Shown: piece by piece, positions 28,601 to 36,564 of the stretch | Layout: each line of letters begins with the position of its first letter | How positions within the stretch are numbered: position 1 is the first letter of the stretch | Assembly (NCBI GenBank): GCA_023386955.1 | Contig: JAEWIS010000061.1 | Coordinates: 65,286-129,285 of the forward strand | Direction: 5' to 3' | DNA length: 64,000 bases | DNA from: Bacillota bacterium | GTDB taxonomy: Bacteria > Bacillota > Bacilli > Paenibacillales > NBRC-103111 | Notes under the pieces: generated by a model | The model's database searches: none | The model's input: only the letters and a program-made list of their open reading frames with translations | What the model was told of the DNA's origin: nothing | Program-made: the position numbers and the translations under genes

Positions 28601-28828
28601 GCGGTCAAAGCCGCCGAGGACGGAACCGGAATTATTCTCCGCCTGCATGAGTTTGCAGGACGCCGGGGACAGGTTGCTGTGCACACTGCATGCGAATTGG
28701 CCTCCTGGCAGGAGACGGATCTGATGGAGCGTCCGGAGGGAGAGATGCAAACAGGCCTCATTCAGTTTCATATAAAACCCTATGAGATCAAAACCTTCTT
28801 ACTCCGTTTGAAGGGGGGAGGGGCATGA
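25649..28828 (+). CDS. Alpha-mannosidase, glycoside hydrolase family 38
   Basis: 1059 residues, cytoplasmic (no signal). GH38 signatures are clear: CIGHTHIDVAWLWRLRHT near residue 242 (metal-binding His and Asp), EAGGAMWLEADCN near 312, and WLPDVFGYSWALPQIL near 355 with the expected catalytic Asp at about 357. HDIIPGSSIAEVYED and a C-terminal beta domain complete the bacterial type. It removes alpha-linked mannose from oligosaccharides. The start at 25649 lies inside the end of the lyase gene, with AGAGGAGG just upstream, so it is translationally coupled. The downstream FAD gene overlaps it by four bases. The grouping points to a mannose-containing acidic glycan as substrate (inference). Confidence 0.95.
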   Translation: MFWTEEKLKQRIAEIGELRYRTITRFEVLEMLTDELGEIAAEPPSQDTWETLQLGDRWSGRDRYVWLKVEALLPKQLAEHRLVGRFDFGRTHHGNSQGFESLLFLNGRPLQGVDSNHQEVFLDELAEQPVQLIFRLWSGLEGGGVPQLQIHEIKRAELSFLHKASDDLYYTARAVRETVSVLPDTTPDRQALLALLNRSLNRVDWSKPGSDAYYGSVAEAAAALREGLELLPANHPVTVRCIGHTHIDVAWLWRLRHTREKAARSFSTVLRLMEEYPEYIFLQTQPQLYEYIKTDYPELYTQIGERIREGRWEAGGAMWLEADCNLTSGESLVRQILFGTRFFREEFGAECKYLWLPDVFGYSWALPQILRKSGITSFMTTKISWSQYNRMPHDTFVWRGMDGSEVLTHFITTPEIEFPHETYYTYNGYVVPETLTGIWRNYRDKAWNEELLLCYGFGDGGGGVNRDMLEMRRRLDRMPGLPKAVTGRADTFFQELEEKAAGTDQYVHVWDGELYLENHRGTYTSQAFIKKANRRFELSLRETELWSVWAGVLNSGVSLNQTQEQLNRVWKIVLRNQFHDIIPGSSIAEVYEDARVEYAEAAQLLEQVKRETEAALLSGGGTASVAADSGRDTARGFTVWNSASWHRSGLVTLAADDGQSTGCWRRPDHSPLQAQWTPEGWLVEVADAPSCGFTTVWYEPEGTSVETGHIPFTFNEISLETPFYELEWNEAGQFTRIYDRQLGREVLSPGACGNLLQVFEDKPMQFDAWNIDLFYQEKSRTVTELRSVRLQEAGPLRAVVAFEWGYMDSVIRQELIVYAGSRRMDFRTAVDWREQHQLLKAAFPVDIRTTEATYDVQFGNVKRPTHWNTSWDYARFENVGHQWVDLSERGYGVSLLNDCKYGYDVKENVLRISLIKSATYPDPQADQGEQQFTYSLLPHQGDWLSGDTVREAWDLNCPMVGAAGLPEGEAGSFISLSADHVWIDAVKAAEDGTGIILRLHEFAGRRGQVAVHTACELASWQETDLMERPEGEMQTGLIQFHIKPYEIKTFLLRLKGGGA

Positions 28829-31566
28829 AGCCTAACCAACTGGAATGTATAGAAACAGATGTTCTGATAGCCGGTGGAGGCACCTCCGGCTGTCTGGCCG
28901 CTTTGGCTGCAGCTGAAGAAGGCGCCCGGGTGGTGTTGGTTGAAAGTGACAGTGCATTGGGCGGTGTCGCCACCAGAGGCGGCATTCACCGGTATTATTA
29001 CGGTTCGGCGGGCGGGCTTCAGGAGCTGGTGGACCGCCGGACGGAGGAGATTGCCCGGGTGTTCGGAGGCAAAACTAAGGGTTTTCATCCGGAGGCCAAA
29101 CGGGCAGCACTGAGCGCCTTGTGTGCGGAGCGGGGCGTACAGGTGTTTTTAAATACGGTGGTCAATGGTGTTGCGATGTCCGGTACAACCGTGTCCGGTG
29201 TCAGAGCCGCATCCCCGTGGGGGCAGCTCCGGATTACGGCCAAGGTTACTGTGGATTGTACGGGAAACGGCAGTGTTGTCCGTATGGCCGGAGGCACACT
29301 CCGCTACGGCCGGGAGCTGGACGGCATTTACCATAACTATTCCTATATCCCCCGGGGCCTGCAGAACGGTGTCCTGGGGTATGACAATCTGGACGCCGGC
29401 TGGGTGGATCCGTATGATCCGTGGGATGTGACCCGGGCTTTCTTCCGCGGCCGTGAATGGGTGGCGGAGGCCTGCCGGCAGGGCAGCCGTTACTTCGGAT
29501 TGTCTGCGATGCTTGGCCTTCGTGAAGGGGGACGGATCGAAGGGGACACAACCATCCGTCTGGCGGATTATATCGAGGATACTCCCTCGCCGGAGGTCAT
29601 CACCCGGAGCTACTCCCATCTGGATAATCACGGCTTTGATACCGGCAACGAAAGCGGGTTCAGCCAGCTGTGGATCTCCGTATTGGGCCTGTTCACCAAA
29701 GGGCTGTGGTGCGATATCCCCTACGGCAGTCTGCTGCCCCGCGGCTTGGAGGGAATCCTGGTTGGCGGCCGCGCGTTATCCGTGGACCGGGATGTCTCCA
29801 TGGGTGTCCGAATGCAAAAGGACATGCACAAGGTAGGAGAGGCGGCAGGTGTTGCAGCTGTCCTGAGCCTTCGTAACCGGGTGAGCCCAAGGAGCCTTGA
29901 CCGGAGTGAGCTGCAGCAGCGGCTGGTGGAGCGCGGAGTATTGGAGCAGGGTGATCTGGAACGGAAGGATGGGCGCAATCTACGGTTTGCTCAAGAACCG
30001 CTTGCCCATATCCATCCAAAGGAAATCCAGGCTGCGCCGGAGAGCCTCCTGCGTGATCTGATCCAAGCTTTAGGAACAGGAGAGGGCTGGAAGGCGGTTT
30101 GGCTGCTGGCCCATAAAGCCGGTCCCCGTGCGTCCGTGATCCGGGCGCTGACCGGGAAGCTGCAGGAGGACAGTCCGATTGAAGAAAGGATGATGGCCGC
30201 CATTACACTGTGCCTTATGGACAGTCATGAAGCGGTTCCCTTCCTGCTGGAGTTAATCGCATCCAAGGAAAAAACAAAGCTCAGCGATCATCCGAAGTGT
30301 GTTCCCTTTTGGGTGGCGGCATTTGTATTGCTGCGGCTCTTGAAGAGCAGAGCGGCATTACAGCAAGCTTTGAAGGCTCTGGAGGAAACAGAATCCTCCG
30401 TCATCCATACCTTTCTGCTGGATTATCTCTCGGTGCTGCTGCCGGATATGTCCCAGGATGAACAAAACCGGACGGCCTCAGTGCTATTCCGATACCTGCA
30501 GCGCACTGAACTGGGGGCGGACTACCTGATGCATGGCGAGCGGCCGGAATCCCTTCACTGGAGCTTGGAGCTGCGGGGAGCCATTCTCCTGAAAAGGTTG
30601 GGCCGCGAAGCCCCGGTACCGGATGTATGGCGGGAAGCAGAAGCTGATCCCCGGCGGTATGTGGGCCGGGCAGCCGAATATCTGCTGAACCCGGCATTAG
30701 CCAGCCGTGTTCACGCTTCACAAGAGATAAACCTGGGGGAATACGATGCCGCTGTAATCGGGGGCAGTGTGGCCGGAGTCGTGTGCGCCGCCAAGCTGGC
30801 CGGCCGGGGATTGCGCGTGGTGCTGGTGGAGAGCAGCGGAAGCCTGCTCACTGAAATCACCCGCGCCAGGCGGACGCAATGGTCCATCACGCCTCCAGCC
30901 TCCCCGGATTCCGCTTCCGGCCAGCTATTGCAGGCTTTGCTGAAGGCTGGTGCATACCGGAATGGGGAACTGGAGCCGGTTCTGGTCCAGCTGGCGGCAG
31001 ACCGTTACATCCAGAGTTCCGGAACACTTGTTCTGTTCGAGGCGTTATATCAAGAAGCGGTTCCTGACCCGCAGGAACCGGGACATACGCTAATTTATTT
31101 GGCTTTAAAAAACGGTACAGGGACTTTACAGGTCCGACACGCCGTTTTCCACGGAAGCCCAATAGAGGCTCCCAAGCCGTCAGCGTCCTGTTTTACCCTG
31201 GCTGCAGTTCTTGTCGGGATGGTCGATCAACAGCCCTTCACCTGTGAATTGCCTGCTGTACAAGGAAATGTGACGGTGCAGCTGCGCCAGGGCTTTTATC
31301 CGGAGGAAGCTATTATGGAACTGAGCTGGTATGGGGAAGGACTTTCATCGGAGGGAGCCGCTATGGCTTTCGTTGTAGAGGCGGTGAAAGAGCTTCGCAA
31401 GCTGGGCCGAATTCCGGAGGAGGCTTCATTGGCGTATATCGCTGATATCCCCTGGCAGGAGCCAAAAGTGGGGAATAATCGAGGTGTGGAACATTCGTTC
31501 TCATTGCAATCCCTTTTGCAAACGGGGGAGGATATGGCGGATCGAATATTAGGTCTGCCCAATTAA
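28825..31566 (+). CDS. FAD-dependent oxidoreductase with HEAT-like insert and second Rossmann motif
   Basis: 913 residues. Residues about 10-370 are an FAD_oxidored-type (PF12831-like) flavoprotein: DVLIAGGGTSGCLAALAAAE (dinucleotide loop), GGVATRGG, and GGRALSVDRDVSMGVRMQKD near the FAD-binding C-terminus. About 400-625 is almost all helix, with repeats like EERMMAAITLCLMDSHEAV, HEAT-like. About 638-680 has a second loop, YDAAVIGGSVAGVVCAAKLA, but the sequence after it does not continue as a full FAD fold and becomes beta-rich. It starts ATGA-overlapped with the GH38 stop, so coupled. Relatives occur in sugar utilisation loci; the substrate is unknown, possibly a released sugar or uronide. 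Ends at a terminator. Confidence 0.85.
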   Translation: MKPNQLECIETDVLIAGGGTSGCLAALAAAEEGARVVLVESDSALGGVATRGGIHRYYYGSAGGLQELVDRRTEEIARVFGGKTKGFHPEAKRAALSALCAERGVQVFLNTVVNGVAMSGTTVSGVRAASPWGQLRITAKVTVDCTGNGSVVRMAGGTLRYGRELDGIYHNYSYIPRGLQNGVLGYDNLDAGWVDPYDPWDVTRAFFRGREWVAEACRQGSRYFGLSAMLGLREGGRIEGDTTIRLADYIEDTPSPEVITRSYSHLDNHGFDTGNESGFSQLWISVLGLFTKGLWCDIPYGSLLPRGLEGILVGGRALSVDRDVSMGVRMQKDMHKVGEAAGVAAVLSLRNRVSPRSLDRSELQQRLVERGVLEQGDLERKDGRNLRFAQEPLAHIHPKEIQAAPESLLRDLIQALGTGEGWKAVWLLAHKAGPRASVIRALTGKLQEDSPIEERMMAAITLCLMDSHEAVPFLLELIASKEKTKLSDHPKCVPFWVAAFVLLRLLKSRAALQQALKALEETESSVIHTFLLDYLSVLLPDMSQDEQNRTASVLFRYLQRTELGADYLMHGERPESLHWSLELRGAILLKRLGREAPVPDVWREAEADPRRYVGRAAEYLLNPALASRVHASQEINLGEYDAAVIGGSVAGVVCAAKLAGRGLRVVLVESSGSLLTEITRARRTQWSITPPASPDSASGQLLQALLKAGAYRNGELEPVLVQLAADRYIQSSGTLVLFEALYQEAVPDPQEPGHTLIYLALKNGTGTLQVRHAVFHGSPIEAPKPSASCFTLAAVLVGMVDQQPFTCELPAVQGNVTVQLRQGFYPEEAIMELSWYGEGLSSEGAAMAFVVEAVKELRKLGRIPEEASLAYIADIPWQEPKVGNNRGVEHSFSLQSLLQTGEDMADRILGLPN

Positions 31567-31580
31567 TCTTACTCAAGCAG

Positions 31581-31617
31581 GGAGTCTTCCATCTAATGGG
31601 AGACTCCTTATTGTTTC
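31581..31617 (+). terminator. Terminator closing the polysaccharide locus
   Basis: GGAGTCT (31581-31587) pairs with AGACTCC (31601-31607), followed by TTATTGTTT. It ends the 11.8-31.6 kb gene run. Confidence 0.8.
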
Positions 31618-31814
31618 TCCCCATAAGCGGACAGAAGAGCCTCACTGCCTATAGGGGGGATTGCATCAGGCATATCCCTTAGTGCCGGAACTATGGAGGT
31701 TGTGATTCTGGTTTTGGCGGGGTTCGGCTTCCTGCTTTATCCGGCACGGCATGGATATAACGCTCCAGCCGGGGGACAATAAACCAACCTTGTCATTTCC
31801 GGGAGGAATGTATT

Positions 31815-33041
31815 ATGAATATGCAATCCGGCATTTATTATTGGCCAACCACCTACCCTGATGCCCCGTCGTATCCTGTTTTGGAGAGGGATGCCGAATG
31901 TGATGTGGCCATTATCGGAGGGGGAAGCTCCGCGGCGCAATGTGCGTATTATCTGGCGGGGAAGGGTTTGTCCACCCTTGTTCTGGAAAAAGGAAGAGTA
32001 GGAAGCGGGAGCACCAGCACCAACACTGCTCTGATCCAATATTCCGGGGAGAAAATGTTTACCTCTTTGGCTCACACCTTCGGGGAGGCCTATACCGGGC
32101 GGCATCTCATGCTGCTGAAGGAAGCGATTGACGATATCGAAGCCGCCTCCAGTAAACTGGAGATGGATGTGGAGTTTCGCCGCAGGGATACCCTGTATGC
32201 CGCCAGCTGTCCGGAGGATGTGGAACGTTTGCATGCCGAATATACCTATATTAAAAGCCACGGGATCCAAATCGATTTCTGGAGCAAAAGCCAGGTGGAG
32301 GCCCATTACCCCTTCAGCCGTGAAGCCGCTATCTATTCCCATAATGACGGGGAACTGAATCCTTACAAGTACACCCATGGGTTATTTCAATATGCGGTTA
32401 AGCATGGTGTTCAGATTTATGAATTTTCTGGAATGAACGGGCATCATGTTGACGAAAAGCTGAAGCGGACCGTCATATCGACAAAAACGGGGTATCACGT
32501 CAGCGCCCGATATGTTATATTTGCCGCGGGCTATGAAAATATGGATATCCGGAAGGAAAAACAGGCCTCCTTTGTCAGCACCTATACCGTCACCACCCAG
32601 CCTGTAGCGGATTTCTCCACCTGGTATAACCGGACGCTGCTCTGGGAAACCGCCCGGCCTTACATCTATATCCGGACCACGGTGGACAACCGTGTTATCA
32701 TCGGCGGCCTGGATGACAATACCTATTATCCGGAAGATCGGGACAGCAAGCTGATGCATAAAAAAAACCAGCTGATTGTAGAATTCAACAAGCTGTTCCC
32801 CACCATCCAGGTAGAGCCGGCTTATTATTGCGCCGCTTTTTATGGAGGAATTACTGACGGGCTGCCTATCATCGGCAAATATCCAGAGGTGCCGGGCAGC
32901 TATTTTCTGCTGGCGTACGGGGATAACGGCACCGTCTACAGCCAGCTGTTGGCCAAGAAAATCGTTCAGGAAATCGTGGAGGGCCACAGTCCCGACCTGG
33001 AGTTGTACCTGCAGGACCGGCCTTTGCTTGTTCAGGTTTAG
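31815..33041 (+). CDS. DAO-type FAD-dependent amine/amino acid oxidoreductase
   Basis: 408 residues, cytoplasmic. N-terminal FAD loop CDVAIIGGGSSAAQCAYYLA near residue 30, the second FAD contact LEKGRVGSGSTSTNTALIQY, and the C-terminal ADP-contact region YYCAAFYGGITDGLPIIG and YGDNGTVYSQLLA. This is the D-amino-acid/glycine oxidase superfamily (PuuB-like). The GSTS stretch fits a family that uses non-covalent FAD. The substrate is undetermined. ATG 31815 follows GGGAGGAATG. It is flanked by terminators on both sides, so it is a single-gene unit; bases 31618-31790 show no gene. Confidence 0.87.
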   Translation: MNMQSGIYYWPTTYPDAPSYPVLERDAECDVAIIGGGSSAAQCAYYLAGKGLSTLVLEKGRVGSGSTSTNTALIQYSGEKMFTSLAHTFGEAYTGRHLMLLKEAIDDIEAASSKLEMDVEFRRRDTLYAASCPEDVERLHAEYTYIKSHGIQIDFWSKSQVEAHYPFSREAAIYSHNDGELNPYKYTHGLFQYAVKHGVQIYEFSGMNGHHVDEKLKRTVISTKTGYHVSARYVIFAAGYENMDIRKEKQASFVSTYTVTTQPVADFSTWYNRTLLWETARPYIYIRTTVDNRVIIGGLDDNTYYPEDRDSKLMHKKNQLIVEFNKLFPTIQVEPAYYCAAFYGGITDGLPIIGKYPEVPGSYFLLAYGDNGTVYSQLLAKKIVQEIVEGHSPDLELYLQDRPLLVQV

Positions 33042-33056
33042 AAATGAACGTGTGAA

Positions 33057-33089
33057 AACAGCCCGATAATGGGCTGTTTTTTATTTTTT
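33057..33089 (+). terminator. Terminator after the DAO oxidoreductase
   Basis: AACAGCCC (33057-33064) pairs with GGGCTGTT (33071-33078), followed by TTTTATTTTTT. Confidence 0.9.
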
Positions 33090-33145
33090 CAAAAAAAATG
33101 GAACTTTTTCCGGATTTGGAATGTCTGTTTAGTGGAGGTGAGGCA

Positions 33146-33499
33146 GTGGGAGAGGACTACTGTCTGGTTTCAGGTGAATACAGCTTCTCCATAGAGGACA
33201 AAAGCCTCCTCAGCCAACTCAGCAAGGAGATGCTGGCCACTCTGTCGAAGGAGTTCCCTGAACCGTTGGGAAACAACTTGAATGATCTTGACCTTGGGCA
33301 GGATCAATCTCTGCAGGAAAAAAATGTGTTGTGGGAAGGGAAGGATCGTAGTACATTAAAAATCAATATATTCACTCCAGGGAGCCAGGGAAATAACCCA
33401 GACTTTATCCTGCAGATCAAAAGCTCATCACCTCTCCCGGAACGGAAGAGTCTGCAGCCATATTCCTTATACGCGAGTAGAAAGAGGAGACAAGAATGA
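33146..33499 (+). CDS. Unrecognised small protein, first gene of XRE operon
   Basis: 117 residues, hydrophilic, no signal peptide or membrane helix, no motif I recognise. GTG at 33146 is chosen because GGAGGTGA lies directly upstream with good spacing; an ATG at 33098 lies inside the terminator T run and has no ribosome site. The stop overlaps the start of the XRE regulator by four bases (ATGA), so the two are translationally coupled and may act together, as an antitoxin-like or anti-repressor pair might. This is speculation from context only. Confidence 0.65.
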   Translation: MGEDYCLVSGEYSFSIEDKSLLSQLSKEMLATLSKEFPEPLGNNLNDLDLGQDQSLQEKNVLWEGKDRSTLKINIFTPGSQGNNPDFILQIKSSSPLPERKSLQPYSLYASRKRRQE

Positions 33500-33708
33500 C
33501 CTTCGGGCAAAAAATCGAACAATTGCGCAAGCAGGAGAATATGACACTGCGCAAGCTGGCGGAAAAAAGCGGAATCAGCTATTCACTGATTCAATCCATG
33601 ATCAAGGATGAGCGGGTGCCGACCCAAGAGGCGGTGCATTCGTTGGCCAGAGCCTTGCACTACGAGCATCCGGAAGAATTAATCCAATTAGCGGGATATG
33701 GAAGCTGA
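33496..33708 (+). CDS. Small XRE-family DNA-binding regulator
   Basis: 70 residues, almost entirely a Cro/C1-type helix-turn-helix: FGQKIEQLRKQENMTLRKLA then SGISYSLIQSMIKDERVPT, with the recognition helix at about 28-38. No effector domain. The size fits a dimeric repressor of its own operon. ATG 33496 overlaps the upstream stop by four bases, and DUF1294 follows 26 bases after its stop. Confidence 0.88.
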   Translation: MTFGQKIEQLRKQENMTLRKLAEKSGISYSLIQSMIKDERVPTQEAVHSLARALHYEHPEELIQLAGYGS

Positions 33709-33733
33709 TAGAAGGAGGGAGGGAGGGAGCAGC

Positions 33734-34018
33734 ATGTGGATCGCTGTTTGTGTCTATTTGTTGGTGATTAATATAGTCGGTTACGGATTTATGCGTTCGG
33801 ATAAAGCCCGGGCCCGGAACAAAAAATACCGCATTCCGGAGCGGCAGCTGTTTATGACCGCCATATTGGGCGGATCGGTGGGAATATATACGGGCATGCA
33901 TGTGCTTCGCCACAAAACCAAACATGCGTCCTTCTACATTGGGATTCCCGCCATACTTATCATCCAGGTGATTTTACTGGGATACATGCTGGGGAAGCTA
34001 TTGGTGGAAACCGCATAA
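33734..34018 (+). CDS. DUF1294 membrane protein
   Basis: 94 residues with three hydrophobic segments (about 2-20, 37-55, 70-90). The stretch MRSDKARARNKKYRIPE followed by GGSVGIYTGMHVLRHKTKH is the DUF1294 signature found in many Bacillota as a stand-alone membrane protein of unknown role. ATG 33734 follows GGAGGGAGGGAGC. It probably belongs to the same transcript as the XRE regulator. Confidence 0.88.
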   Translation: MWIAVCVYLLVINIVGYGFMRSDKARARNKKYRIPERQLFMTAILGGSVGIYTGMHVLRHKTKHASFYIGIPAILIIQVILLGYMLGKLLVETA

Positions 34019-34092
34019 TAAAAATGGGCAAGGTACCGGAGCAAAATCGTAGGCATATGATGGAGTATCTGTGAAGAAGGGAATGAAGCAAG

Positions 34093-34635
34093 ATGCAGGG
34101 TTTTTCCCAACCATCATATGGTTACACATTTTATCCGTACGAAACTGTTTATTATCCGTACAAATATTCACATTATAATTATTACAATCATTATATGAAT
34201 CGATCGAGTATGCCGGAGCATCCGATTACACTGCAGGATTATGGCAAGGAGCCTTTGGTCATCAACATCGAACAAGCGGCAGAACAAAATACCAACTATC
34301 GGACTACTTTGTGGACTGGACAGCATTTTCAGGTCACCTTGATGAGTATTCCGGCCGGCAGTGATATTGGCTTGGAGGTTCATCCGGATACCGACCAGTT
34401 TATCCGGGTTGAAGAAGGTCAAGGGTTGGTTCAAATGGGAGATTCCAAGGAAGATCTGGATTTTCAATCCCAAGCGCACGAAGGCTACGCCATTATAATT
34501 CCTGCAGGAAAATGGCATAATTTAACTAATAACGGTGCAAAGCCGCTTAAGCTGTATGTGATTTATGCGCCGCCTCATCATCCGTTTGGTACGGTTCATC
34601 CGACCAAAGCGGCGGCAATGGCAGCTAATTCGTAA
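34093..34635 (+). CDS. Cupin protein with Tyr-rich N-terminal tail
   Basis: 180 residues. The first 35 are very rich in Tyr, His and Asn (YYPYKYSHYNYYNHYMN), unlike the rest. From about residue 75 there is a classic cupin barrel: GSDIGLEVHPDTDQFIRVEEGQG carries the His and Glu metal ligands of motif 1, and IPAGKWHNLTN the His of motif 2. Tyr-rich tails occur in spore coat and surface proteins, so a spore-associated role is possible but unproven. ATG 34093 follows GAAGGGAATG. Single gene ending at a terminator. Confidence 0.88.
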   Translation: MQGFSQPSYGYTFYPYETVYYPYKYSHYNYYNHYMNRSSMPEHPITLQDYGKEPLVINIEQAAEQNTNYRTTLWTGQHFQVTLMSIPAGSDIGLEVHPDTDQFIRVEEGQGLVQMGDSKEDLDFQSQAHEGYAIIIPAGKWHNLTNNGAKPLKLYVIYAPPHHPFGTVHPTKAAAMAANS

Positions 34636-34723
34636 TGTATTGCGGAGCAATTGAACATGAAGTCGTGAAGTAGGATCATTACAGGGTAAATAGGTTAACC
34701 TGAAAACAAACAGCTAAATAAAC

Positions 34724-34762
34724 AAGCCGGTGGCCATTATCGCTATCCGGCTTATATACTTT
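34724..34762 (+). terminator. Terminator after the cupin gene
   Basis: AAGCCGG (34724-34730) pairs with CCGGCTT (34747-34753), followed by ATATACTTTT. About 90 bases after the cupin stop. Confidence 0.7.
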
Positions 34763-34873
34763 TACACAAAATTCGTATTTTATACAATAGTCCATATAGC
34801 GGGAAATACCTGCAGATTCCCATAAATCACCGGATCTCTGTATCGCTACATAGTTTTGTGTCTCTGCATACTA

Positions 34874-34909
34874 AAGGATCTCCCGCCCAAAAGCATACGG
34901 GAAATCCTT
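34874..34909 (-). terminator. Hairpin after the minus-strand lipoprotein gene
   Basis: AAGGATCTCCCG (34874-34885) and CGGGAAATCCTT (34898-34909) form an 11-of-12 stem just past the stop of the minus-strand gene at 34927. A T run is weak in that direction and better in the plus direction, so it may serve both sides. Confidence 0.55.
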
Positions 34910-34926
34910 CAATATTTTTAATCCTA

Positions 34927-36444
34927 TTAACCATTAGAAGCTTTATACGAAGCCGTAAATTCTTCGATAATTTTGCTGCCGCCTTGATCCTGCCATTTTT
35001 TCACAGCGTCCTGGAATCCTTTTTCATCTATTTTGCCGAGTATAAACTGGAATGTCGCATCCTTAATGATATCTCTAATCCGGGCACCCGATTCTGTATT
35101 GGTTTTCGAATCCAAGGGATTGGTTGGATCGGTAATGGCGAATTGAATGGCCTCATTGGTCAATTGATCCGCTTTTTCCGCTACCTGTCTTGCAAAATAT
35201 TTGGGTTTCATATTGGTGGTTCGATTCAACGTAAACCCATAATAACTGGTGACTTCTTTTTCCAGAAGCTTCGTATCAGTGACCGGCAGTACCTTTCCGT
35301 CCTTTAGTGTATAGTGGGTCCCTTCTATGCCGTACACGAACAGGTTCGCAATTTCGGGATCAAACAATTTATCGCAGAAGGCAAGAATCTTCTTGAGCTC
35401 TGCTTCGGTTTTTATAGTCGATTTCGGGAATAAAAGCGAACCATAGCTATTGGCTGACCAAATACCCGGTTTTCCGTTCACACCAACAATCTTATTCTCC
35501 ACATCAAACTTGGCTTCTTTCACATTGGTCTGTGTTTTTTCCTCAATGGAGTTCACGTCTGGCATCGAGCCGATATACATTCCGGATTTACCCGTGTACA
35601 TCAGGTTTTGCTGGTCTGTTTTGCTCGTTACCGGAAAATCCTGATTGATTAACCCTTCGTCCCGCAGCTTCTTGACGAACTTCATGGTATCAACGTAACC
35701 CTGCGTCATAAACTCAGGTACCAATTTACCGTCGATGACCCCCCAGTTATTAGGCGTTCCGAAGTATGAGCTCAACGTCTTGAATGAACCATAGACCAGA
35801 TCGTTCCGGTCTGCTAACGGAATCGTCGACAACCCCGACTCTTTGAACTTCTTCAACATATTATAGATGTCATCAACAGACTTCGGGCTGGACAATCCAA
35901 GCTTATCTGCCCAATCCTTACGGTAGATAATCCCCTGCCGTGTAAGCGGTGTCTCCTGATACAGCGAATAGATCTTTCCGTTGATCTTGATATTGTTCAT
36001 TATATCCGGATTTAATTTGCTCAAATTCGGATAATCCTTCAGGTAAGGGCCAATTTCCCAGAACAGATTGCCGTTGATTGACGCCCTTATACTGGTAAAG
36101 GAGTTATTATTCCCGACATATAACATGTGCGGCAACGAACCTGTTGCCAGAGAAGCCTGAAGCTTTTCTCCGTACGAACCGTCCGGTACGAAAGTGAAGG
36201 TCAAATCCGTGTTGGTCTTTTCTTCAAGGATTTTCTCCAATTTGTCAGATGGGATTTCCGGGGTATTCAAAACCGTCATGATATTGATTTTGGTGGTTCC
36301 CTCTTGTGCCGGCTTGTCCGTATTTGATGAAGTAACCGCTTCCTTTCCTTCTCCGGAATCTTTTGATTGCGCGCATCCTGTTGCAAGTATAGCGGAAGCC
36401 AACAGGACGGTCCCCCATGCTTTTGCCCGTTTTTGATTCTTCAT
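34927..36444 (-). CDS. Orphan sugar-binding lipoprotein, LplA-like
   Basis: 505 residues, extracellular, membrane anchored by the lipobox LATGC (Cys near residue 23). Then a Ser/Asp/Lys linker and a family 1-type solute-binding fold (SYGEKLQASLATGSLPHMLY, IIYRKDWADKLGLSSPKSVDDIYNML). No permease or ATPase gene lies next to it, so it either feeds a transporter elsewhere or acts as a sensor. Start at ATG 36444, nine bases after AAAGGA; the ATG at 36453 abuts that site. The region is more A+T rich than the lpl locus at 12-15 kb, which suggests a different history. Confidence 0.88.
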   Translation of the reverse strand: MKNQKRAKAWGTVLLASAILATGCAQSKDSGEGKEAVTSSNTDKPAQEGTTKINIMTVLNTPEIPSDKLEKILEEKTNTDLTFTFVPDGSYGEKLQASLATGSLPHMLYVGNNNSFTSIRASINGNLFWEIGPYLKDYPNLSKLNPDIMNNIKINGKIYSLYQETPLTRQGIIYRKDWADKLGLSSPKSVDDIYNMLKKFKESGLSTIPLADRNDLVYGSFKTLSSYFGTPNNWGVIDGKLVPEFMTQGYVDTMKFVKKLRDEGLINQDFPVTSKTDQQNLMYTGKSGMYIGSMPDVNSIEEKTQTNVKEAKFDVENKIVGVNGKPGIWSANSYGSLLFPKSTIKTEAELKKILAFCDKLFDPEIANLFVYGIEGTHYTLKDGKVLPVTDTKLLEKEVTSYYGFTLNRTTNMKPKYFARQVAEKADQLTNEAIQFAITDPTNPLDSKTNTESGARIRDIIKDATFQFILGKIDEKGFQDAVKKWQDQGGSKIIEEFTASYKASNG

Positions 36445-36564
36445 AGATGTCATTCCTTTCTTTTGATATCTATGGACATTATAGTTCTACCTTTGAGCTC
36501 CAAAAAGTAATTTCTTGCCCATTTGTGGTCAAAAATTGCTCATTTCTTGGCTTGGCCTAACTTC

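Noticed and set aside
33098..33145. An upstream ATG start for the 117-residue gene
   Set aside because: It lies next to the terminator T run of the previous gene and lacks a ribosome binding site; the GTG at 33146 has GGAGGTGA.
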